A stretch of DNA of 12,229 bases from Halobacteriales archaeon QS_9_67_15 (GTDB lineage: Archaea; Halobacteriota; Halobacteria; Halobacteriales; Haloarculaceae), in the NCBI GenBank assembly GCA_003023165.1, contig PXSD01000170.1, forward strand, positions 1 to 12,229, read 5' to 3'. Positions 1-7,028 of this stretch are shown here, one piece after another. Position 1 is the stretch's first letter. Each line of letters begins with the position of its first letter. The position numbers were made by a program, and so were the translations under genes. The notes beneath the pieces were generated by a model, which did not search any database, had not been told where the DNA came from, and worked only from the letters and a program-made list of their open reading frames with translations.

Positions 1-1118
<1,118 letters not shown>

Positions 1119-1293
1119 GGCGACTCACCTCGTCGGCCTCGTCGCGGTCGAACGCGAGTCCCTGCGGTCATTGGGGAGACAATCGGCAGACCGGGAGAAA
1201 AGCATTTCCCGAAGCGGACGGACGATCGACCGGGAAACGCGGATACTTGCGGAAACCGGCGGAGTTTTGTCGTCCACGCCACTCCGGTTGCAC
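1119..1293. promoter_or_regulatory. Divergent intergenic region between the carboxylase and UDG-like genes
   Basis: 175 bases separate two divergent starts (1118 minus, 1294 plus). On the minus strand a pyrimidine/T-rich GCTTTTCTC (about 1195-1203) could be a TATA-like element giving a roughly 50-base leader, which fits the presence of a Shine-Dalgarno for the carboxylase. For the plus gene no convincing TATA box is visible; the T-run near 1264-1269 lies about 27 bases upstream of the GTG. The placements are inferences from spacing alone. Confidence 0.3.
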
Positions 1294-1920
1294 GTGAGAA
1301 ACGTCACGGGTCGCCAGTCGAATCCTTTTGATCTGTCTCCCTCGTGTGAGTCGTTCGTCCCGGGCTACGGCGACGCGAACGCCGACTTCCACGTCGTCGG
1401 CGACCACCCCGGCGTCCACGGCGGCGCGGACACGGGCTATCCGTTCACCGAGTTCGAGGCGAGCGAGCGCCTCCAGCGCGCGCTCGTCGACGGCGGGCTC
1501 CTGGCGGAGGCCGGTGCGCCGCCCACGGTGAACGGGACCTTCCTCTCGTATCTCCACATGTGCGTCCCGGAGGGCGTCCCGAGCCGGGCCGACTACGCCG
1601 ACCAGGAGGCCATGTTCGACTCCGAACTGCGGGCGATCACCGCCCACGTCCTCCTGCCGGTCGGCGAGCGCGCCACGCGACACGTCTTCGCGAAGATGAG
1701 CGCGCGGCCACCGGACGAGGTCGACGTGGAGTCCCAGCACGCGACCGAGATCCCTGGGAGCGGATGGCTCATCGTTCCCATCAAGGACCCCGCGCAGTGG
1801 TCAGACGACGACGAGCGGGCGCTCGTGGACCGTCTCCACGAGTTGCGCGACCGCGACTACGTCCGGCGGGCCGACCTCGGTCGATTCCTGCCGGATGACG
1901 ACCCGTACATGGTCCGGTAG
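1294..1920 (+). CDS. Uracil-DNA glycosylase superfamily protein (divergent)
   Basis: A 208-residue protein that resembles family 4/5-type uracil-DNA glycosylases, which remove uracil from DNA. Visible: motif 1 region VVGDHPG (34-40) followed by a GG turn and TGYPFT (47-52), equivalent to the G-(E/D)-x-P-G...G-x-P-F pocket; then CVPEGVPSRADY (90-101), corresponding to the CRPP-G-N-x-P segment; then FDSELRAI...VLLPVGERATRHVFA, corresponding to the 'L...I..I.P..I..LG..A...L' strand-helix. The usual third motif with a catalytic-loop histidine (HPS/HPG type) is not seen: IVPIKDPAQWSDD (160-172) stands in its place. Only two cysteines (18, 90) are present, so a family 4 [4Fe-4S] cluster is unlikely. 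GTG at 1294 was chosen because conservation starts there (VRNVTGRQSNPFD); the frame is open further upstream but shows no family similarity. Enzyme activity is uncertain. Confidence 0.72.
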   Translation: MRNVTGRQSNPFDLSPSCESFVPGYGDANADFHVVGDHPGVHGGADTGYPFTEFEASERLQRALVDGGLLAEAGAPPTVNGTFLSYLHMCVPEGVPSRADYADQEAMFDSELRAITAHVLLPVGERATRHVFAKMSARPPDEVDVESQHATEIPGSGWLIVPIKDPAQWSDDDERALVDRLHELRDRDYVRRADLGRFLPDDDPYMVR

Positions 1921-1937
1921 CGGGGCCACGGAGATTT

Positions 1938-2242
1938 TCAGGCAGCGAACGCGCTTGCCACCAGCGGCGGGATCCCGGTGGGGTCGGCCTGCAGGAACAG
2001 CTCGTGAACCGTCTTGAGGTCAAGTGGTTCGAGACGCGGAGCGTCTCGTCATCACGGAAATCGAAGATCTCCGTACGACCCCGAGGCACTCGGCCTGTCC
2101 GCCTGTAGAAGACGACGAACGCCGCGCCGCCGTTCTCGGCCGTCTCGATCGGAAACTGCCGGAGGTTTCCGAGACCGACCGCGCTCCCGCTCGCTGCGAC
2201 GAGGGAGCCGATGCGTGTCGCCCACGTCTTGCGTTCGACCAT
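1938..2242 (-). pseudogene. Decayed sodium:neurotransmitter symporter (NSS/SNF family) remnant
   Basis: From ATG 2242 the minus strand reads MVERKTWATRIGSLVAASGS, then AVGLGNLRQFPIETAENGGA and AFVVFY. This is the first helix and sodium/substrate-site signature of NSS transporters (consensus TWATR.G..LA..G.AVGLGN.WRFP...A.NGGGAF). Similarity stops after about 50 residues: the following frame is arginine-rich, non-membrane and runs antisense into neighbours. In another frame a separate tail DLKTVHELFLQADPTGIPPL ends at a TGA (1938-1940); I do not recognise it. The GNIWRFP tryptophan is lost (GNLRQFP). A full NSS gene needs about 450-600 codons, so this is at most a truncated N-terminal stub joined to unrelated sequence by deletion or rearrangement. 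Confidence 0.75.
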
Positions 2243-2288
2243 ACGCCGCTGTCGACGACTGGCAGGGAAAACAGCTACGACCGCAGGC

Positions 2289-2296
2289 GCTAAGTC
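2289..2296 (+). promoter_or_regulatory. Possible TATA element of the 2322 gene
   Basis: GCTAAGTC is centred about 29 bases before the ATG at 2322, the distance expected for a short-leader haloarchaeal transcript. A GGAG at 2311-2314, seven bases before the ATG, could instead act as a Shine-Dalgarno. Weak, spacing-based call. Confidence 0.35.
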
Positions 2297-2321
2297 CTCC
2301 CCGAACGATAGGAGAGACGCT

Positions 2322-2945
2322 ATGCCCTCCCTCATCGAACGGTTGCTCGGCGACGGCGATTCCGACGAAGGTGTCGACCTGGAACGGCGCGAAGACGACG
2401 CCCACGAGGCCCTGCAGAACCGCATCACGCCCGAAACGTACGGGATCGACGACTGTGCGGTGACCGGCGTCGCCGTCGTCAACGAGGGGCCCGAGGAGGA
2501 ACCGATCACGGTGCCGATCGCCCGCTTCTCCCTCGGAGAGGACGTGGAATCCCCGGACTACGAGCTCGTGTGGGAGCTCGCGAGCGAGGCGATCCGCGCG
2601 ATGCAGCCCGCCTTCGACGGCGTGTTCGTCCGTCACTACGACGTGCAGTTCACATTCGACGGAGACGGCTTGTTCGAGGCCGAGGAGTGCCGGCGGACCG
2701 CGGTCACGCCAGCGTTCGCCGACAGACTGGTCACCGAGACCGGTTGGGGCGTCGGCGAGTTCAAGTCGGCGATGCTCTCGGCCGACGACATCGACGACCA
2801 GATCGCACCGGTCGCGTGGGGCGAGTGCGTCGACTACAGCAGGAGCGGCGACGCCGCGGTCGTGACGGGGTCGGCGGCCGCGATGGCGGGTGCGAGCGCC
2901 GCCGGTGCGAGCTGTGCCGGGGCCGGCGGCGCTGGCAGCTGTTGA
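2322..2945 (+). CDS. Hypothetical haloarchaeal protein with Gly/Ala/Ser/Cys-rich tail
   Basis: 207 residues, soluble and acidic, with no signal peptide or convincing transmembrane segment in the main body. I do not recognise a named family. The N-terminus MPSLIERLLG is followed by an acidic stretch, then a mixed alpha/beta region (about 30-185) with several aromatic, conserved-looking patches (ITPETYGIDDC, FVRHYDVQFTF, VAWGECVDYS). The last 25 residues are small-residue rich with two cysteines after a third-party Ala/Gly run (GASCAGAGGAGSC), possibly a flexible or hydrophobic tail. The start is the ATG at 2322, preceded by GGAG at seven bases; GC-rich third positions and acidity support real coding. 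It ends 24 bases before the convergent SDR gene. The adjacent symporter stub offers no functional clue. Confidence 0.8.
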   Translation: MPSLIERLLGDGDSDEGVDLERREDDAHEALQNRITPETYGIDDCAVTGVAVVNEGPEEEPITVPIARFSLGEDVESPDYELVWELASEAIRAMQPAFDGVFVRHYDVQFTFDGDGLFEAEECRRTAVTPAFADRLVTETGWGVGEFKSAMLSADDIDDQIAPVAWGECVDYSRSGDAAVVTGSAAAMAGASAAGASCAGAGGAGSC

Positions 2946-2969
2946 CCGCGATCCGGGAGCTACACGCGG

Positions 2970-3689
2970 TCAGACCTCGCCGTAGACCGGCACCGCCGCG
3001 CCGCTGGTGACGCTCGCGGCGTCCGAACAGAGGTAGAGGACCGTCTCCGCGATGTCCGCGGGGTCGACCCACTTGCCGTGGTCCGCGTCGGGCATCATCT
3101 CGCGGTTCATCGGCGTGTCGATGACGCTCGGCAGCACCGCGTTGGCGCGCACGTCGCCCTCGTTCTCCTCCGCGATGGTCTCGGTGAGGATGCGGACGCC
3201 CGCCTTCGAGGCGCGGTAGATCCCGTCGCCCTCGCCGCCTTCGAGACTGGACCGCGCGGAGACGCTGACGACCGCACCCTGCCCGGCCGCGTCGGAGTCG
3301 CGGAGGTGCGGGACCGCGTGTTTCGACGCGAGAAACATCGTCTTGAGGTTCACGTCCATGAGGAAGTCGAAGGTATCGGCTTCGGTCTCGTCGATAGGCG
3401 TTCCGCCACGCCACGTCCCCGCGATGTTCGCGAGCGCGTCGAGACTGCCGTGTTCGTCGACGATAGCCGCGACCGTGTCGGCCACGTCGTCCTCGTCGGT
3501 GAAGTCGCCCTGGTAGAAGTCGGCGCGGTCGGTGTCGAGGGCGAAGTCCTCGTCGTCGGGGCCGACCACGTCCGCGCCGCAGACGGTCGCCCCGGCGTCG
3601 GCGAACGCCGCGGCCACGGCGCTTCCGAGCGCCCCACCGGCACCGGTCACGAGCACCACGCTGTCGCTGAAATCGAAGTCCGCTGACAT
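2970..3689 (-). CDS. Short-chain dehydrogenase/reductase (SDR family oxidoreductase)
   Basis: A 239-residue classical SDR, the normal length, which catalyses NAD(P)-dependent oxidation or reduction of an alcohol/carbonyl substrate in the cytoplasm. Motifs seen: cofactor-binding TGAGGALG (15-22); an acidic residue (D40) after strand 2, which favours NAD over NADP; NIAG (88-91, equivalent of NNAG); structural Asn114 in DVNL; the catalytic serine region SVSARSS (142-148); and the active-site Y158 and K162 in YRASK. The substrate cannot be told from sequence. The ATG at 3689 is chosen over longer frames because the TGAGGALG motif then falls at the usual position and a TATA box lies about 27 bases upstream, so the mRNA is probably leaderless. 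It is divergent from the phosphodiesterase gene and convergent with the 2322 gene. Confidence 0.93.
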   Translation of the reverse strand: MSADFDFSDSVVLVTGAGGALGSAVAAAFADAGATVCGADVVGPDDEDFALDTDRADFYQGDFTDEDDVADTVAAIVDEHGSLDALANIAGTWRGGTPIDETEADTFDFLMDVNLKTMFLASKHAVPHLRDSDAAGQGAVVSVSARSSLEGGEGDGIYRASKAGVRILTETIAEENEGDVRANAVLPSVIDTPMNREMMPDADHGKWVDPADIAETVLYLCSDAASVTSGAAVPVYGEV

Positions 3690-3712
3690 GGACGCGGGTT
3701 GGGAAGGAAGCC

Positions 3713-3720
3713 GCTTAAAA
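3713..3720 (-). promoter_or_regulatory. TATA box of the SDR gene
   Basis: On the minus strand the sequence is TTTTAAGC, centred about 27 bases before the SDR ATG (3689). This is the placement expected for a leaderless haloarchaeal transcript whose start is at or next to the start codon. Confidence 0.65.
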
Positions 3721-3751
3721 CCACGTCGACGGTCGGCGGTCGCCGGGGGAA

Positions 3752-3759
3752 GACATACC
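3752..3759 (+). promoter_or_regulatory. Possible TATA element of the phosphodiesterase gene
   Basis: GACATACC is centred about 28 bases before the GTG at 3784. It is a weak match to a TATA box; the call rests on the spacing. Confidence 0.35.
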
Positions 3760-3783
3760 TGCGGCCCGCGGGAACGCCGACCC

Positions 3784-4437
3784 GTGAACTGCATCGCCCA
3801 TCGCGGGTTCTGTGGCGTGAACCCGGAGAACACGGTACCTGCCGTCGAGGACGCGGTCCAGCGGGCCAACGCCGTCGAGGTCGACGTGCGGATCTGCGGC
3901 TCCGGCGAACTCGTGGTCTGTCACGATGAGACGGTCGACCGGACCACTGGCGGGAGCGGCGACGTGTCTGCCCACACCGCCGCGGAGCTGTCGGCCCTGT
4001 CCGTCGAGGGGTCCGACGCCGGTGTGCCGACGTTCGAGGTGGTCGTGGACGTGATCCCCGACGGCGTGACGCTCCACGCCGAACTGAAAGAGCGCGGCAC
4101 CGCCCAAGCGGTGGAATCGGTCGTGACCGAGGCCGGGTGTGAGACCGTCGTCTCGTCGTTTCTGCCCGGGGCGGTCGCGGAGGTCGCAAAGCCACCGACC
4201 GCGCTCGCCGTCTCGGCGGCCGACGGCGCTTTGGAGCGGGCGACGGAGCTGGGGTGTTCGATGGTGCATCCGAAGCTGGACGCGTGTGACCCGGAACTGG
4301 TCGAGCGGGCGCACGACGCGGGACTGACCGTGAACGCCTGGACCGTCGTCGACCCGGCGGGGACGGCCGAACTCCGTGACGCCGGTGCAGACGGCGTGAT
4401 CACCGACTTTCCGACCTGTTGTCCGTCCGGTGGCTGA
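3784..4437 (+). CDS. Glycerophosphodiester phosphodiesterase family protein
   Basis: 217 residues, GDPD (TIM-barrel) family, which hydrolyses glycerophosphodiesters to glycerol-3-phosphate and an alcohol. Key residues are visible: IAHRGF with His6-Arg7, the PENT motif with Glu15, EVDVR with metal ligands Glu32 and Asp34, and the second catalytic histidine in CHDETVDRTTGG (His47). The third acidic metal ligand is probably the Glu in LHAELKE (about 103), and the C-terminal barrel strand is NAWTVVDP followed by DGVITDFP. The length is slightly shorter than the typical 230-250 residues but the fold is complete. GTG at 3784 is preferred because the protein then begins VNCIAHRG, with strand 1 directly at the N-terminus as usual. 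No signal peptide, so it is probably cytoplasmic. Archaeal membrane lipids are based on glycerol-1-phosphate, so the natural substrate is unclear. Confidence 0.93.
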   Translation: MNCIAHRGFCGVNPENTVPAVEDAVQRANAVEVDVRICGSGELVVCHDETVDRTTGGSGDVSAHTAAELSALSVEGSDAGVPTFEVVVDVIPDGVTLHAELKERGTAQAVESVVTEAGCETVVSSFLPGAVAEVAKPPTALAVSAADGALERATELGCSMVHPKLDACDPELVERAHDAGLTVNAWTVVDPAGTAELRDAGADGVITDFPTCCPSGG

Positions 4438-4545
4438 GCGGCGTCGAGGCGCTCATCGGCCGACCGCGAACCGGTGTAACTACCGACCGCTCGAACTCGG
4501 ACAGACTCGGGGACGAGGGTGCGCCGGAGTCGATGCTCCTGCCCG

Positions 4546-5286
4546 TCACAGACTCGCCAGGTTCTGGCGGAGTTTGATCGTGGCGGTCATGAGGGCGGTG
4601 GCGGTCATGATGACGAAGACGGTCTGGACGTGCATGATGACGACGCGGTCGAGGCCGGCGACGGTCGCCAGGTCGACGGCGGGAACGAGCGTCGCGAAGG
4701 CCATGACCGGGAGGAGGTGGCGCAGGAGCGAGTCGATCATCGTCCCCTGGACCATCGCCTGTGCGGTCTGCTGGCGGCCGAACCAGAAGCCGTAGCCGGC
4801 GAACGCGAGCGCACCGAGCCCCTGCAGGGCGAGCAGGGGGCGGGCGATGCCGACGACGGCGATGCCGAAGACGACGGCGGCGACGACGGCGACGAAGAGG
4901 ACCTCGACGACCCGCCGACCGCGAAAGCCGTCCGAGCGGTCCTCGGCCGCGGTCGAGAGCGCGGCGTTGAAGTAGATCTCACGGAGCGAGAGCGCGAGGA
5001 GCAGTACGACGGCGAGCATGAGGCCGGTCTTGTAGGGGGTCTGGATGGACGAGACGATCTCGAGGATGCCGACGAGTCCGTACAGGGCGGCGATGATACC
5101 GACGTAGAGCAGGTACTCCCAGAGGACGCGCTGGGCGGTGACGCCGGTCGAGCGCATGTTGAAGTAGGCGTATGCGCCGAACCGGGCGGCGATGACCGAG
5201 AGGAGGACGAGGCCGACGAAGGCGATGAAGGTCAGGTTCGGGTTGTCCGCGATGAGGTGGAGGCCGAACTCGACGTCACGTGCCAT
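4546..5286 (-). CDS. Seven-helix integral membrane protein of unknown function
   Basis: 246 residues with seven predicted hydrophobic helices at about 18-42, 57-77, 87-105, 126-148, 151-170, 187-209 and 214-236. Short charged loops include an RSDGFRGRR segment (117-125). I do not recognise a named family; it has no rhodopsin lysine signature in helix 7 and no transporter motif I know. It starts with an ATG at 5286 that lies inside the last codons of the upstream kinase-like gene (11-base overlap, ATGGCACGTGA), so the two are almost certainly translated from one mRNA and probably work together. It ends convergently with the phosphodiesterase, 108 bases apart. Confidence 0.85.
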   Translation of the reverse strand: MARDVEFGLHLIADNPNLTFIAFVGLVLLSVIAARFGAYAYFNMRSTGVTAQRVLWEYLLYVGIIAALYGLVGILEIVSSIQTPYKTGLMLAVVLLLALSLREIYFNAALSTAAEDRSDGFRGRRVVEVLFVAVVAAVVFGIAVVGIARPLLALQGLGALAFAGYGFWFGRQQTAQAMVQGTMIDSLLRHLLPVMAFATLVPAVDLATVAGLDRVVIMHVQTVFVIMTATALMTATIKLRQNLASL

Positions 5287-6751
5287 CGGTGCCGATACCC
5301 CCGAGTTCCCGCCGGAAGTGGGTGACCGTTTCGTATCGCGTCAGTTTCTGCGTCGCCATCGCCTTCCGGACGACCTGGTCCAGCCCGGCCGGCAGGTCCG
5401 GGTCGACGTCGCTGGGGACGGGTTCGCGGTCCGAGAGCACGCCCGCCCTGATCTCGTCCGGGCGACCGCCGTAGGGCGGTTCACCGGTGACGAGTCGGTA
5501 GAGGAGCGCGCCGAGGGCGTACACGTCGGTCGCGTGGTCGACGCGGCCGAAGCGGCCCGCGTAGTGTTCCGGTGCGGCGTAACTCGGGTCGAGGAAGTCC
5601 GCGAGCGCCTGGTAGTTCGCGTAGACGCGAGCGAGCCCGAAGGCGGTGACTCTCGGTCGACCCCGTTCGGTGTCTGTCAGGGTGGTGTCCGAGTAGGCGA
5701 CGGTACGGGGGTCGAGCGCCCCGTGGACGACGCCGTGCTGGTGGGCGCTCCCGACCGCGTCCGCGACTTCGACTGCGGTCGCAACCGCCTCGTCGGGCGG
5801 GAGCGCGTCGCGGTCGGCGAGCGAGGAGGCCGTGTGTTCGAGTGCCGCCCACGGCCGGGGGCGGACGGCCCAGTCGTGGACCGTCAGAATCGACTCGTGG
5901 TCGTCGACGCCGACCCACGACGCCATCGCCCGTCGGAACGACTCCGCGAACCCAGTCCCGTCTCCCTCCGGGACCTGGAACACCGAGAGCGTGAGCGGGA
6001 CGTCACCGCCGTCGCGCGTCACGACCGCGCGGTAACAGTCGCCGAAGCGGTCCGGCTGGCGGTCGCTGAGGACGTTCAGGTCGTCGAAGCGACTCTCGGC
6101 GACCACGTCCGACAGCCGGCGCTCGACGAGCGTCAACCGCCCGCGCGTCAGCGAGGGGGTCTCCGAGTCGTCGTCGGGACGCCCCTCCCCGGTGTCGTCC
6201 GCCGACTCGTCGCCCTCGTCGCTTCCCTCGTCCGGTGTCTCGGGACCGGACGCGTCCGGCCGCCCCTCGTCCGGTTCGTCCGTGTACACCGCCGGTCCGT
6301 CGCCGTGGCTCTCGCCGCCGGGGAGGCGGGTCGGCCCGGTGCCGCGGTCGCCCGGTTCGGCCGAGAGGGACTCGGTGCGGGCGAAGCCGCCGCCGGACTG
6401 GTAGAGGAACTGCCGCGCCCGCAGCTCCCGCTCCTCGGCGAGGTCGGTGACCGCTTCGTCGACGGCCTTCGGCTCGCGGGCGGCGAGGTAGTCGAGCGCG
6501 TGGGGAACTGCCACCGGCGGGTCGTCGTCGAGTCGGTCGACGAGTCGGCGGACGACGGGACCGAGCAGGTCCGGCGACGCCTCGACAACGAGACAGAGCG
6601 CGAACGCTCCGCGGAGACGGTCCTCGGGGTCGTCGCCGTCGAGCAAGCCCAGCAGGTACGGGAGGTGGCGGTCCCCCTGCTCCGGGTCCGCGACGACGGC
6701 GAGCAACGGGTCGCTGGTTTCGTCGTCGCCCGTGTCCGTGTCGTCTCTCAT
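5276..6751 (-). CDS. HEAT-like N-terminus plus protein-kinase-fold domain, apparently a pseudokinase
   Basis: 491 residues. About 15-118 is an all-helical, HEAT/armadillo-like segment (DPLLAVVADPEQ, LPYLLGLLDGDDPEDRLRGA, AVPHALDYLAAREP). About 130-200 is a low-complexity acidic, Gly/Pro/Ser linker. About 222-485 follows a Ser/Thr protein kinase fold: HEHQ-like QHGVVHGALDPRTVAY (338-353) at the catalytic loop, VTAFGLARV (368-376) at the DFG loop, YAAPEHY (391-397) at APE, DVYALGALLYRLVTGEPPYG (409-428) at the DxWSxG region. Three catalytic features are replaced: HRDLKPxN reads HGALDPRTV, DFG reads AFG, and no VAIK lysine is evident in the LTLSVF strand. It is therefore probably a binding or scaffold protein rather than an active kinase. 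First gene of a two-gene unit with the overlapping membrane protein. Confidence 0.88.
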   Translation of the reverse strand: MRDDTDTGDDETSDPLLAVVADPEQGDRHLPYLLGLLDGDDPEDRLRGAFALCLVVEASPDLLGPVVRRLVDRLDDDPPVAVPHALDYLAAREPKAVDEAVTDLAEERELRARQFLYQSGGGFARTESLSAEPGDRGTGPTRLPGGESHGDGPAVYTDEPDEGRPDASGPETPDEGSDEGDESADDTGEGRPDDDSETPSLTRGRLTLVERRLSDVVAESRFDDLNVLSDRQPDRFGDCYRAVVTRDGGDVPLTLSVFQVPEGDGTGFAESFRRAMASWVGVDDHESILTVHDWAVRPRPWAALEHTASSLADRDALPPDEAVATAVEVADAVGSAHQHGVVHGALDPRTVAYSDTTLTDTERGRPRVTAFGLARVYANYQALADFLDPSYAAPEHYAGRFGRVDHATDVYALGALLYRLVTGEPPYGGRPDEIRAGVLSDREPVPSDVDPDLPAGLDQVVRKAMATQKLTRYETVTHFRRELGGIGTDGT

Positions 6752-7028
6752 CCTACTGGTCGCCGCGGGAGTGGGCTGCCGCGGCTGATTTCGGATTACT
6801 TACCGGTCGTGTGTTATGACTGTTTGGGTGGCCCCTGGCCGAACGGGAATGACGAGGCCGTTTCCGCCGAGAAGCTTGATCTGCCGCCCCGTCACGTCAG
6901 TGGTGTGTTCGCGCGACAGACCGTTCGACTCGACCGCCCGAGCGGCGGAGCGTCGCCGCTCCCGTTCACTATCAGCCCTGAGAATCGCGCACGAACGCTT
7001 TACACGAAGTATTTCTCTGTATCGGACG
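6752..7028. other. Divergent intergenic region, kinase-like gene / htrII
   Basis: 277 bases between the divergent starts at 6751 (minus) and 7029 (plus). The plus-side promoter is listed separately. For the minus gene no good TATA box lies at the leaderless distance; an AT-richer patch (minus-strand GTAAGTAATCC, around 6793-6803) is the only candidate and would give a leader of about 20 bases. I see no gene or RNA in the rest. Confidence 0.4.
6996..7005 (+). promoter_or_regulatory. TATA box of the htrII-sopII operon
   Basis: CGCTTTACAC, preceded by a purine-rich BRE-like ACGAA, is centred 27-28 bases before the ATG at 7029. The start codon would therefore be at or within one or two bases of the transcript 5' end. 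Confidence 0.65.

Noticed and set aside
4519..5325. Strikingly acidic plus-strand frame (runs of Asp/Glu)
   Set aside because: It looks haloarchaeal in composition but is the complement of the seven-helix membrane protein; hydrophobic GTC/GCC-rich codons read as GAC/GGC on the other strand.
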